DNA of 64,000 bases from Lysobacter sp. Root916 (GCF_001429785.1 NZ_LMJF01000015.1:66767-130766); one strand, 5' to 3'; counted from the stretch's first letter, positions 17,551-26,879 are shown. The notes: generated by a model from the sequence alone, not told the origin. Translations and numbers: made by a program.

Positions 17551-20500
17551 ATGACCCATCCGAATAGCGTCCGGTTGTCCAAGCTCACGCTTGGTCTGCT
17601 CGCCGTTCTCGCCACAGCGCCCGTATTCGCGCAGAGCACGTCCGCCGGCGTCGCCGGTCGCGTGGTCGGCGCAGATGGTCAACCCGTCGTGGGCGCCGAA
17701 GTCACGATCACCCACACCGAGTCGGGCACCGTCAGCCGTGCCGTGACCGATGCCGACGGCCGCTACAACGCGCGCGGTCTGCGCGTCGGCGGTCCGTACG
17801 TGATCACCACCACCAAGGAAGGCGCCGGCACGGGCTCGCAGGACGGCGTGTTCCTGAACCTCGACAAGGTCAACAACGTCGACGTGTCCTTGAACAACTC
17901 GGTCACCACGCTGGAATCGGTGCAGGCCGTGTCCTACGGCGGCTCGGAAGTGTTCAGCGCCACCAAGATGGGCGCCGGCTCGAACGTGACCCGCCAGCAG
18001 CTGGAATCGTTCCCGTCGATCAACCGCAACCTGCAGGACTACGTCCGCCTCGACCCGCGCGTCGCCCAGACCGACAAGTCGCGTAACGAAATCTCGGTCG
18101 GCGGCCAGAACCCGCGCTACAACGTGGTCCGCGTCGACGGCATCAGCACCGCCGACTCCTTCGGTCTGGAATCCAACAGCCTGCCGACCCCGCGCCAGCC
18201 GTTCTCGATGGACACCATCGACGAAGTGGCGGTCGACGTCGCCAACTACGACGTCACCATCTCCGGCGGCACCGGCGGCGTGATCAACGCCGTGACCAAG
18301 TCGGGCACCAACGAGTTCCACGGCTCGCTGTACGGCATCTACCGCGACGGCGACTGGTCGGGCAAGAACCGCAACAACATCCGCCCGAAGCTGTTCGACA
18401 ACGAGACCACCTACGGCGCCACCTTCGGCGGCCCGCTGATCAAGGACAAGTTGTTCTTCTTCGCCAACTACGAGAACTACAAGGGCAAGGGCCTGTTCAC
18501 CGGTAACTCCGGTTTCGGTCCGCAGGGTTCGGGCGAGAGCAACATCGTCAACATCACCCAGGCGCAGATTCAACAAGTCATCGACATTTCCAAGAACGTC
18601 TGGGGCTTCGATCCGGGCACTTTGGCCAAGCCGGCGCTGAATTCGGAAGCCGAAGAGTACGGCATCAAGATTGACTGGAACATCACCGACAATCACCGCG
18701 CCAGCTTCCGCTACAGCAAGTCCGAGCAGAACACCGCCAACCTGCAGGGCTTCGGCAACACCACGCTGGCGCTGAATACCTACCATTACGTACGCGACTT
18801 CGAACTCGAGTCGTACACCGCGCAGTTGTTCAGCGACTGGTCCGACAACTTCTCCACCGAAGCCAAGGTTTCGTACCGCGACTACTCGGCCGTGCGCAGT
18901 CCGCTCGCCGACCTCCCGGCGATCGCGGTCCGTATCGGTTCGGCCACGCTGAACCTGGGTACCGAAGAGAACACCCACGCCAACGTACTGGAAACCACTA
19001 CGAAGAACGCGTTCTTCGCTGGTAACTGGTTCCTCGGCGATCACACCCTGAAGTTCGGCGTCGACTACGAAGAAAACGAGGTCTACAACCTCTTCGGTCG
19101 TCGCGTGAACGGCGTCTACACCTTCAACAGCATCGCCGACTACCAGGCCGGCCGTTCCAGCCGCTATCAGTTGTTCTACCCGCGCGGTGGCGATCTCAAC
19201 AACATGGCCGCCGAGTTCAAGCTTAAGAACCTGGGTCTGTTCGTGCAGGACAGCTGGGCGGTCAACAACAACCTGACCCTGACCTTCGGCCTGCGCTACG
19301 ACGAGCCGATGGTCGATCAGAAGCCGACCTATAACGCTGCCGCGTCCACCGCTTTCGGCTACCGTAACGATGCCACCATCGACGGCAACGGACTGGTCTC
19401 GCCGCGCTTCGGCTTCAATTACACCTTCGACAGCGAGCGTCCGACCCAGCTGCGCGGCGGTATCGGCCTGTTCCAGGGCTCGGCCGCGACCGTGTGGCTG
19501 GCTAACCCGTACGCCAACAACGGCGTGTCGTACACCGATTACTTCTTCAGCAATGGCCTGCCGGATCGTCCGGGCGTTCCCGAGTTCAGCGCCGATCCGA
19601 ACAATCAGTTGAGTTTGTTCGTTCCGGGCACGGGCGGCACGCAATCGGTCGATTTCATCGATCCGGACCTGGGCCAGCCGTCGGTGTGGAAGGCCAACCT
19701 GGCGTTCGATACCGAACTGCCGTGGTGGGGCATCGTCGGCGCCGCTGAGGTCGTGCTGACCTCGGTCAAGGAAGGCATCTACTACCAGCAGCTGAATCTG
19801 GGCAACTCCACCCGCCTGGCTCAGGACGGCCGCGCGATGTACTGGAACAATGCAGGCCTGAACCCGGCTAGCTGGAATTCGCTGGGCGCTGCCTGCCGCA
19901 ACGAAACCGGCGTGCAGCCGGGTAGCTCCTGCGTCGGCAGCGGCACGGACGCTCGTACCCTGCGTAACCGCGGCTACAACGACGCGATCATCGCCCGTTC
20001 GACCAGCAAGGGCGAAAGCCAGCAGCTGACCCTGTCCTTGAACAAGCCGTTCAACGACAGCGATTGGTCCTGGTTGCTCGCTTACACCTACACCAACGCC
20101 AACGAAGTCAGCCCGCTGACCAGCTCGACCTCGGGCTCGCAGCTGGGCAACGTGGCGGTGTTCCAGTCCAACGAGGAAGTCTCGGCCACCTCCAGCTACG
20201 AGATCAAGAACCGCTTCACCGCGGCGATCAGCTGGAAGCACGCCTTCTTCGGCGATTACAACACCAGCGTGTCGATGTTCTACGAAGGCCGTTCGGGCCG
20301 TCCGTATAGCTACACCTTCGACAATGATGCCAACGGCGACGGCCGCGCCAACGACCTGCTGTACATCCCCAAGGACCTCACCGACGTGGTGTTCGGCAGC
20401 GCGGCGGAAGCCGCCGGCTTCTGGGCGTTCGTGAACTCAAACGACTACCTCAAGCAGCACCTGGGCGAAGTCGCAGAGCGCAACGCGGCGCACGGTCGTT

Positions 20501-20829
20501 GGGTGAACCAGTTCGACATGCGCATCTCGCAGGAGATCCCGGGCTTCATGGAAGGCCACAAGGCCGAAATCGCCCTGGACATCCTCAATGTCGGCAACCT
20601 GCTGAACAAGAAGTGGGGCAGCGTCGAAGAGCAGTCGTTCCCGGGCTATCGCGGCATCGTCGAGTACGGCGGCATTTGCGGCGCCGGTGGCGCTCCGCTG
20701 ACCGGTACCTGCGTCGGCAACGCCGGCAAGTACGTGTACCGTTACAACGGTCCGGACGCCCTGAACATCTACGACGACAAGGGCATCTCGCGCTGGGCCG
20801 CCCAGATCAGCTTCCGCTACAAGTTCTAA
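17551..20829 (+). CDS. TonB-dependent receptor, Oar-like, with N-terminal carboxypeptidase-regulatory domain
   Basis: 1092 residues. A signal peptide ending PVFAQ is followed by a carboxypeptidase-regulatory-like beta-sandwich (about residues 30-115, VAGRVVGADGQPVVGAEVTI), then the plug domain (about 120-260; SYGGSEVFSATKMG and VRVDGISTADSF) and a long 22-strand-type barrel rich in alternating aromatic/polar strands. The last residues (QISFRYKF) end in Phe, as outer-membrane barrels do. Such receptors (Oar/omp class) are abundant in Lysobacter and Xanthomonas and take up large or plant-derived nutrients, or act in adhesion and protein export; the ligand is unknown. A strong terminator follows 24 bases after the stop. 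Confidence 0.93.
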   Translation: MTHPNSVRLSKLTLGLLAVLATAPVFAQSTSAGVAGRVVGADGQPVVGAEVTITHTESGTVSRAVTDADGRYNARGLRVGGPYVITTTKEGAGTGSQDGVFLNLDKVNNVDVSLNNSVTTLESVQAVSYGGSEVFSATKMGAGSNVTRQQLESFPSINRNLQDYVRLDPRVAQTDKSRNEISVGGQNPRYNVVRVDGISTADSFGLESNSLPTPRQPFSMDTIDEVAVDVANYDVTISGGTGGVINAVTKSGTNEFHGSLYGIYRDGDWSGKNRNNIRPKLFDNETTYGATFGGPLIKDKLFFFANYENYKGKGLFTGNSGFGPQGSGESNIVNITQAQIQQVIDISKNVWGFDPGTLAKPALNSEAEEYGIKIDWNITDNHRASFRYSKSEQNTANLQGFGNTTLALNTYHYVRDFELESYTAQLFSDWSDNFSTEAKVSYRDYSAVRSPLADLPAIAVRIGSATLNLGTEENTHANVLETTTKNAFFAGNWFLGDHTLKFGVDYEENEVYNLFGRRVNGVYTFNSIADYQAGRSSRYQLFYPRGGDLNNMAAEFKLKNLGLFVQDSWAVNNNLTLTFGLRYDEPMVDQKPTYNAAASTAFGYRNDATIDGNGLVSPRFGFNYTFDSERPTQLRGGIGLFQGSAATVWLANPYANNGVSYTDYFFSNGLPDRPGVPEFSADPNNQLSLFVPGTGGTQSVDFIDPDLGQPSVWKANLAFDTELPWWGIVGAAEVVLTSVKEGIYYQQLNLGNSTRLAQDGRAMYWNNAGLNPASWNSLGAACRNETGVQPGSSCVGSGTDARTLRNRGYNDAIIARSTSKGESQQLTLSLNKPFNDSDWSWLLAYTYTNANEVSPLTSSTSGSQLGNVAVFQSNEEVSATSSYEIKNRFTAAISWKHAFFGDYNTSVSMFYEGRSGRPYSYTFDNDANGDGRANDLLYIPKDLTDVVFGSAAEAAGFWAFVNSNDYLKQHLGEVAERNAAHGRWVNQFDMRISQEIPGFMEGHKAEIALDILNVGNLLNKKWGSVEEQSFPGYRGIVEYGGICGAGGAPLTGTCVGNAGKYVYRYNGPDALNIYDDKGISRWAAQISFRYKF

Positions 20830-20853
20830 TGGCTGTGCTAGTTTGAAAAAAAG

Positions 20854-20880
20854 AGGCCGGGTTTTCCCGGCCTTTTTTTT
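20854..20880 (+). terminator. Strong rho-independent terminator after the TonB-dependent receptor gene
   Basis: An 8-bp stem AGGCCGGG (20854-20861) and CCCGGCCT (20866-20873) with a TTTT loop is followed by a run of eight or more T. A-rich sequence precedes the stem, so it could also stop transcripts arriving from the Rhs side. Confidence 0.92.
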
Positions 20881-20918
20881 AACTTCTTTCGGCGGCCACC
20901 GATAATCTGCGTGTGGCC

Positions 20919-21287
20919 TTAGGGTGGAGTGAGGGATATTTTATCGAGTAAGAAAAGCAAACATGCCGGCAGCGCTTTCCGCGCAATCTTTGGCGAGCGT
21001 GACAGGGAGAGAGTAGCGGTCACGTCCAGGTTATATATGTACCCATGGTTGTTGTCCGGTGTAAGAATCTCTATGTATTGATCACTCTTGTCGTCAATGC
21101 ATCGGAGAACGCTGGCCCTGCTACCTCTCACTAGTGACGCAACTAAGTGACGTTCGGCTAAGGGACGCTTTGAATCATCCTCGTACACGGCTGAGTCGCT
21201 GTTGGTCGTGACTATGAGGTCCAGCGTCAAAGCGACAAGAAGGAAAGATAACGCAATAAGTCCCGCGGAGATGCGTAGCTTACTCAT
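20919..21287 (-). CDS. Candidate immunity protein of the Rhs toxin: small exported/membrane protein
   Basis: 122 residues, not recognised as a known family. The N-terminus MSKLRISAGLIALSFLLVALTLDLIV is a signal peptide or signal anchor, so most of the protein should lie in the periplasm; a second, weaker hydrophobic stretch (ALPACLLFLLDKISL) ends it. Its start overlaps the stop of the Rhs gene by four bases (ATGA), the position expected for an immunity gene, directly after the toxin-like Rhs tip. Base composition is AT-richer than the housekeeping genes around the island. The immunity role is inferred from position, size and localisation only. Confidence 0.6.
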   Translation of the reverse strand: MSKLRISAGLIALSFLLVALTLDLIVTTNSDSAVYEDDSKRPLAERHLVASLVRGSRASVLRCIDDKSDQYIEILTPDNNHGYIYNLDVTATLSLSRSPKIARKALPACLLFLLDKISLTPP

Positions 21288-23599
21288 TCAGCCGGATATC
21301 CGGTTACATCAATAACTTGACCTGATCGCCACAGGGATTCCTGCAAGTCCTGGGGGAAGATGGTTGTGCTCGGAATGGATATGCCGGCTGCATTCAAGCA
21401 CTGCTGTGCGGCGGTAGTGCAATTGTTGGAGGTTCCGTTATATGCGTGATTATCAAGTTTCTTATCGATCATGCATTGATCGAAGATAGCATCCTGCTCA
21501 AGATCCATAGCGACAACGAGCCCAGTGCCAGATCGGTTGGGGCCCGCTTTGCTTGTTTGACGATTGACGTAGTCTTGTGCGGCAGGATATGTCTTATCCC
21601 ATCCATGTGTGCCAAACGAGTAGTTCTGCCCCTCGCCGCCAACGGTTGAAACGTGCCCAAACCATGAGCCCGGGCTCCGCAGTATCGGAGACCAAAAAAT
21701 TATTTCTCGGTCGAGGCCGCGAGGGTCAGTCCAGCTAACGGGGTTCCCGCCCGCGTACGAGTATGTATTTAACCCGCCTGCCAGCCCGATGGGGTCTGAC
21801 TGGACGAATCTTCCGAGTCGACTGTCGTAGTCTCGGTATCCGTTGTGCCACAGGCCGGATTCCGCATCGAAGTACTGGCCAGGAAATCCAAGGTTCAATC
21901 CTCCTATGTTGTCCAGCACAACGCCACGGTCAGAATGATAGTTTTTTGCCCGCCACTGCACGGCTTTGGCGCTATCAGTCACTAGTTCGGGACGAAGCAA
22001 ATGGTCGTTGTGGATGAAGAAAATTTGATTGTTGCGTTGTAGTGCAATGGGTTCGCTGCCAAGCCAGATGTAACGGTGCCATGCGCCATTCGTGTATTCA
22101 GACATCAACCTATTGCCCGAGCCTCCGTACACAAAGCGATGCGTCCCGAGTGGGCCAGATTTCGCTACTCTCTGGTCAAGGGCATTTACTACATAAGTTG
22201 TTGTGCCTGCTGGATACGTGGTCATTACGTAGCCGGGGCTCAGGTATGTCGTGTCTGCCGTCCGTGACAAGCTACGCAATCGATTGAAGAGGTCGTAAGA
22301 ATAGGTAGCGGTTGAGCCGCTCCATTGCTGGCTTGATCGGTTGCCGCGAGCATCGTGTGTGTAACTGATTCCGGCTCCAGGGGTATTGTTGTAGTCGCTA
22401 CTAATTCTATTGCTCGTAGCGTCGACTATGTTATAGATCGGCGCAATCCAATCGGTTAGCGTTCGATTTCCGTTGCTGTCGTAGGTGATGGTTTCGTTCT
22501 TTGCGGATGCGACGTTCGTCAATCGAGATAGCGAATCATATCCCAAGTTCTGGTTCATGCCGGCGTCAATGCCATTGGTGATGGCAGTTATCTCGTTACT
22601 CGCGTTATGCGCATAGGTCAGGCTTTGAATGACCGAATGAGAATCGCCGACACTTATGCCGGTTACTCGGCCGTCTAGGTCGTAGTTATATCGACGAGTT
22701 AGGCCGTTGCCGTAGGTCCAGCTTTCAATGCCGCCAAAAGGGCGGTGGACAATATTCGTTGCTATGGGGTTGTTGGTGGTTCCGTCGTACAGGTATACGC
22801 CCGATAGCTGGCCGTCGGCATACGTGTAGTTCGCGTATGCTCCGCCATAGTTGACGCCAATCACACGCCCCAGAGTGTCGTAGTCGTAGAGCATCCAATC
22901 ATCGTGGCCACCCCACAGTTCCCTCGTTACGGCGAGTCGGCCGTCCGGTGTGTAACCGAAATGAATCGTGCCTTGTGCTACTGCGCCACAAAGGCGACCA
23001 ATTCCGTACCCGCACCAGTCGTAACCATACTCCCGCGATTCACCGCCTCCAGTTTGGGAGGTAAGTCGACCGAGCGCGTCGTACGTATAGATCAGCTCAC
23101 TGCCGTCATTGCGCGTCATCTTCGTGCGTCGACCGCTGCCGCTATACTGAAAGCTGGTCGTGCCCGTGTCTGGGCTCATCTGATTCCATAGCTGGCCAAA
23201 ACCATCGTACGAATAGCTGGTGGTCAAGCTTCGCGGGTCTGTGACACTGGACACTCGATCGCCCCCATCGTAGGTAATTGTCGTGGCGGTGTTGTCGGGA
23301 GCCAGAATCTTATTGACGCGGTTCAATGCGTCGTACTCGTATGACGTCGTCCGATTCGCCGCGTCTCGGGCGGATGTCAGATTGCCATTGCCATCGTAGC
23401 TGTAGCGAGTGCTTTGGCCGTTGTTCCCGTATTGTCGGATGACGCGGCCCAGTTCGTCGTACTCGAAGTAGGTACTGGAAACTGGAGTCGTCGCTGCATT
23501 TGCCGGCGACATTGCCGCTATCAAGGATAGGGCTAGTAGGCTTAGCCTATTCGTGGCGTTAGTCTGAGCCGTCTGGATTTGGTGAGAGCGTTCGAACAT
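21284..23599 (-). CDS. Exported Rhs/YD-repeat protein with core domain and papain-like C-terminal toxin tip
   Basis: 771 residues from ATG 23599 (GAGGG eight bases upstream); the frame also allows a GTG at 23614 that overlaps the upstream stop. A Sec signal peptide (LSLLALSLIAAMSPANA) is followed by many YD repeats (YDELGRVIRQYG, YDGNGNLTSARD, YDALGRLTSQ). The Rhs core motif is RLGRFVQSDPIGLAGGLNTY...SWTDPRGL at about residues 595-629. The variable tip (about 630-771; DNA 21287-21712) has WFGHVSTVGG (His649), YSFG and SNNCTTAAQQC (Cys727), the His-then-Cys order of permuted papain-like (LRAT/NlpC-type) hydrolases. It is probably a periplasm-acting toxin. It lacks a PAAR domain. Confidence 0.85.
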   Translation of the reverse strand: MFERSHQIQTAQTNATNRLSLLALSLIAAMSPANAATTPVSSTYFEYDELGRVIRQYGNNGQSTRYSYDGNGNLTSARDAANRTTSYEYDALNRVNKILAPDNTATTITYDGGDRVSSVTDPRSLTTSYSYDGFGQLWNQMSPDTGTTSFQYSGSGRRTKMTRNDGSELIYTYDALGRLTSQTGGGESREYGYDWCGYGIGRLCGAVAQGTIHFGYTPDGRLAVTRELWGGHDDWMLYDYDTLGRVIGVNYGGAYANYTYADGQLSGVYLYDGTTNNPIATNIVHRPFGGIESWTYGNGLTRRYNYDLDGRVTGISVGDSHSVIQSLTYAHNASNEITAITNGIDAGMNQNLGYDSLSRLTNVASAKNETITYDSNGNRTLTDWIAPIYNIVDATSNRISSDYNNTPGAGISYTHDARGNRSSQQWSGSTATYSYDLFNRLRSLSRTADTTYLSPGYVMTTYPAGTTTYVVNALDQRVAKSGPLGTHRFVYGGSGNRLMSEYTNGAWHRYIWLGSEPIALQRNNQIFFIHNDHLLRPELVTDSAKAVQWRAKNYHSDRGVVLDNIGGLNLGFPGQYFDAESGLWHNGYRDYDSRLGRFVQSDPIGLAGGLNTYSYAGGNPVSWTDPRGLDREIIFWSPILRSPGSWFGHVSTVGGEGQNYSFGTHGWDKTYPAAQDYVNRQTSKAGPNRSGTGLVVAMDLEQDAIFDQCMIDKKLDNHAYNGTSNNCTTAAQQCLNAAGISIPSTTIFPQDLQESLWRSGQVIDVTGYPAE

Positions 23600-23610
23600 G
23601 GTCTTGGCCC

Positions 23611-25731
23611 TCACTGAGCGATAGTTGTGGTGCGTTCGGTGACAATTGAAGTCACTAGAGACGCGTTGTTGTAGGTATAACGCTTCTGGATGTATGTGCC
23701 GTCGGCGATACGGCGATATTCACGCAACAATCTTCGAGCGTTGTCGTAGACGTATTTGATCTCAATGCCGTCAGGCGTTGTCTTGGACTCTAGAAGGCCA
23801 TTCAAGTTGTACTTGAATTTCGTATCGGCAGGATTGGTTCCATCGAAGTAGTTCCTGATCAACGTGAGCCGACCTCGTGAGTCATAGCCATAGTCGATTA
23901 CTTCGCCGTTTGCTCCGATGACTCGGCCTGGCTGCCCAAGTCCGTTGTAGTTTGCGTAGCTAATAGTGTGGTTCAACGAGTTCTTTAGCGACGTTAAATT
24001 GCCTTCTACATCGTAGGTAAAAGTCTCGCTATCCCCATCCCCCGGCGCGGGAGCGTCAACCTTTACAGTGGCGATTAATCCATTAGGGTGGCGGGTATAT
24101 GTGTAACTAGTGGTTCGGGTTTGCCCGGGTACGCCAGTCGTAGAAATATTTTTAGCCGTTACCGACGTTAATTTTTCCTTGTCGTCGTAGGTGTAGCTCG
24201 ATTCGAGCTGTCCCTGTACCGTAACCTTGGAAGGTAGCCGGCGCTCATTCCATATGTAGTCGGTGACTTTTTGCTGCGGAGTTCCGGCGGCGGCTACTTC
24301 ACGTAAGATTTTCCCATCAGGTGCATAATCGAAATTGGTCAGGATGCCATTGAAGTCGGACACGATATCTGGAAACCCATTTGCATCGTATGTTTTTTCC
24401 TTGTACGACGACGGGCAGGAGCCACTTGCGTGTCCAATAGTGGAAATCAATTTCCCGTCAACAAAATTGTACGTCGCTTGTTTTCCAAGCGGGTTTGTTT
24501 CCTTGGTCGCGATGATGCGACCGGACTGGTCGTCAAGTTTTAGGGTGTACTCAAAGGTGGATCGTTCGACACCACCTGCATGTTCGGAGGATGACGCGTG
24601 ATAAACGGTTGCCGGGCCACCATTTCCAGCTCCGTCGTATACCATCCACTCATAACGCTGATATCCGAATGTTGAATACCTTATTCCATTGATAGACTTG
24701 CCGATCAATCCACCCTGATTGAAGGCGTAGTGATACTGCTTGACCATGCCGTCCGGCATTGTTATTGTGCTCAGTGCGAAATAATTATGAAGAGGGTCCT
24801 GGGCGTCCGTAAAAACATTCTGATACGAATACTGGTAAGAGTTTCCAGCGGGATCGGTGACTGCAATGACGCGCTTGTTTTGCCACGTCAGGGTCATTGT
24901 CTTTCCAGAGGTATGTGTCACCGCTATAGGTTGACGGTAGCCGCTTCCATAAGTATTTGGACCATACGTAAACGTCCAGCCGACGTTAGCTTTATTTTTG
25001 ATCTCTGAAATCAGATATGGCTGGTATGAGCCAGAGCCGGCTCCAATTGCTGCGTATGTTTCAACTAGGCCATTACTTGTGAAGTGCTTAAAGGTGTTTG
25101 TAGGCAGGTCCCTGGTTATGTAGGCGGCGGAGTCAGGGGCGTCTTCTGTCCACCTATCAGAGCCCGCCTGTCTCGTGAAATGCAATTGGCGGCCATCAGG
25201 TCTGTACAAGTCAATCTTGTCTATTCCGTCCCATCCGAATTTGTATTCGAGATTGGTGGTCCAGCCTTCTCCGAGGATGCCACCCGAGTAGGTTCTCGAG
25301 TTGTAGTGCCGTTCGAAGTAAAGAGGCATTTCGGTGACTGCTGAAGAGAAGTCAATTTCATCTTCTACTTTAGCGCCGTTCGAGATATTGATCGGGTTGC
25401 TCTTCAGTGTGTCGCAACTGCCCGGTGTGGCGTCTATTAAGTGATCGAAATTCGGGTAGTTGTATGTGAGTTCCTGGTGACCCGTTGTGTCGTTGTATCC
25501 ACGAGACATCGAGTTTTGCGATCGGTTGATCGACCAGGTGAGGATTGAGTAATCCGGTGTTCTCGGCTCTGGAGGCCTCACGCCTTGCACTACCACTGTG
25601 TCAAGTGTTGTTTGTGCATTGGCATCGAATGTATGTGTGGCGCTCGTAATTGCCAGGATCGAAATTAAGGCGAGTTTTAAATTTCCTTGTGCGCCTAGTG
25701 GTAGTTCATTGCCTAAAGAGTTAATGCTCAT
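23611..25731 (-). CDS. Exported Rhs-family protein, N-terminal half (DUF6531 plus YD repeats, no core or tip)
   Basis: 706 residues from ATG 25731, chosen over ATG 25785 because AGGGGAA lies just upstream and the longer version would run into the fic gene. A hydrophobic signal (LKLALISILAITSATHTFDANAQ) suggests export. The DUF6531 domain, which normally opens Rhs shells, is at about residues 100-170 (NPINISNGAKVEDEIDF, LYFERHYNSRTY, GEGWTTNLEYKFG). YD repeats follow to the end (YDVEGNLTSLKN, YDSRGRLTLIRN, YNLNGLLESKTT). It stops without an Rhs core motif or toxin; those are in the next gene, which begins at or near its stop codon. The two may build one shell together. Confidence 0.82.
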   Translation of the reverse strand: MSINSLGNELPLGAQGNLKLALISILAITSATHTFDANAQTTLDTVVVQGVRPPEPRTPDYSILTWSINRSQNSMSRGYNDTTGHQELTYNYPNFDHLIDATPGSCDTLKSNPINISNGAKVEDEIDFSSAVTEMPLYFERHYNSRTYSGGILGEGWTTNLEYKFGWDGIDKIDLYRPDGRQLHFTRQAGSDRWTEDAPDSAAYITRDLPTNTFKHFTSNGLVETYAAIGAGSGSYQPYLISEIKNKANVGWTFTYGPNTYGSGYRQPIAVTHTSGKTMTLTWQNKRVIAVTDPAGNSYQYSYQNVFTDAQDPLHNYFALSTITMPDGMVKQYHYAFNQGGLIGKSINGIRYSTFGYQRYEWMVYDGAGNGGPATVYHASSSEHAGGVERSTFEYTLKLDDQSGRIIATKETNPLGKQATYNFVDGKLISTIGHASGSCPSSYKEKTYDANGFPDIVSDFNGILTNFDYAPDGKILREVAAAGTPQQKVTDYIWNERRLPSKVTVQGQLESSYTYDDKEKLTSVTAKNISTTGVPGQTRTTSYTYTRHPNGLIATVKVDAPAPGDGDSETFTYDVEGNLTSLKNSLNHTISYANYNGLGQPGRVIGANGEVIDYGYDSRGRLTLIRNYFDGTNPADTKFKYNLNGLLESKTTPDGIEIKYVYDNARRLLREYRRIADGTYIQKRYTYNNASLVTSIVTERTTTIAQ

Positions 25732-25750
25732 GCGTTCCCCTGGGTCTTCA

Positions 25751-26803
25751 TTATTCTGATTGATCGCTGTACTGTTTAGTCGCACAATGATTTGCGGCTT
25801 CTTTTATTAGCGTGTGCAGAGTGTGGATTCGTATTGATGAGGAGGTGGTTTCGGTGAAGTCCCCGGCGGCTTCGCGAATCTTTTGGCTAATCCCCAAAGC
25901 AGATTTCATGGATATTCCAGCGATAGAGCGTAAATCTGAAAGTTCGAGACTCCCAGTCGAGTGAAGTTGGGTGATGGCCGTGTTGCAACTGCGTCGACTA
26001 GTTATGGAGTTTCTAAGTACTCCATTGATCTTCGTTGTTGCAACGAGGGCGGGTGAGATCATTGCCGAAAACTTGCAGCCAAATTCCATGGCAAACCTGA
26101 AGTAGCCACGGAATCCGGCTTGCCTGGTCACAGGCCAGATGTCATTCGAAAGCCGATTCTTCGCGGAGCTCTGCATCGTTGCGGAGATCATGCCGTCCAG
26201 CGGGTTGCCTACGGTCTTGGCAGCATAAGCACTCTGTAAACGGGACCAGCGGCCGTTCGCGTCGAGAAATGGGTGTGTATGCACCGCATAGAAGCCAACC
26301 GTCGCGGCCAATAGGATGGCGTTGGCATTGGTGTCGCTCCCGGGCAATGCTTGCATTCCTTCGGCCAGGGATTCGATTAGGTGTCGGAGGACCGGGGCAG
26401 GTGCAAATATCTGCTCGGCCAAGCTAGCGGTTCGTCCGCCGCTGAAGACTATTTCTTCTCTAAGGCAAGCCGCTCTGGGCGATATGTCGCCCCCGGTCCC
26501 CAGCATGTCTGCAACGGTGTTCAGGTGGCGATATCCAGTCAGGACTTCGCAGTATCGGACGGCCTGAGACACGTCTGTATCGCCGGCGTTCCGTTGGGCG
26601 GCTGCCTGGACTAAGGCAAACGCCGCGTCGGCGTCGCCGGTCGAAATGGCGCCATGCTCGCTTTGCGGGAGACGACTCAGCAGCTCAGGCAATGGGTCAG
26701 GAGTGAAGTAGGCCAGTGGCCTGCCCGTAATTCCTGAGATGATCCGGTCAGTTCGACCGGGCGGGATGTCGCAGCTTGCGGGTAAGGTTTCTAGGCCCAT
26801 CAT
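25751..26803 (-). CDS. Fic family protein
   Basis: 350 residues from ATG 26803 (ATG 26800 is equally possible; upstream ATGs lack a ribosome site). The Fic motif HPFLDANGRWSR is at residues 177-188. It keeps the catalytic His177, the Asn/Gly/Arg and final Arg of the consensus HxFx(D/E)GNGRxxR, with Ala in place of the first Gly. Such enzymes transfer AMP or other nucleotides to Ser/Thr/Tyr hydroxyls. The C-terminal part (about 275-335; SLELSDLRSIAGISMKSALGISQKI) looks like a small helical or winged-helix domain. There is no signal peptide, so it is cytoplasmic. It is the first gene of the fic-rhs-rhs-small protein unit; the next start is 20 bases away. Confidence 0.88.
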   Translation of the reverse strand: MMGLETLPASCDIPPGRTDRIISGITGRPLAYFTPDPLPELLSRLPQSEHGAISTGDADAAFALVQAAAQRNAGDTDVSQAVRYCEVLTGYRHLNTVADMLGTGGDISPRAACLREEIVFSGGRTASLAEQIFAPAPVLRHLIESLAEGMQALPGSDTNANAILLAATVGFYAVHTHPFLDANGRWSRLQSAYAAKTVGNPLDGMISATMQSSAKNRLSNDIWPVTRQAGFRGYFRFAMEFGCKFSAMISPALVATTKINGVLRNSITSRRSCNTAITQLHSTGSLELSDLRSIAGISMKSALGISQKIREAAGDFTETTSSSIRIHTLHTLIKEAANHCATKQYSDQSE

Positions 26804-26879
26804 CCCTGTTCCACAGCACGACATCGAAGTCGCTAGAATCATGTTGATATATGACGATGAAGAAGGAAGAGAAGCAAGC

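Noticed and set aside
17506-20241. 911-residue open frame on the minus strand opposite the TonB-dependent receptor gene
   Set aside because: Shadow of the receptor gene; Val/Ala/Arg-rich with no recognisable motif.
23599-23640. Junction of the two Rhs genes as a frameshifted single gene
   Set aside because: The second protein has its own ribosome site and signal peptide directly after the junction, which would not be expected inside a continuous Rhs protein.
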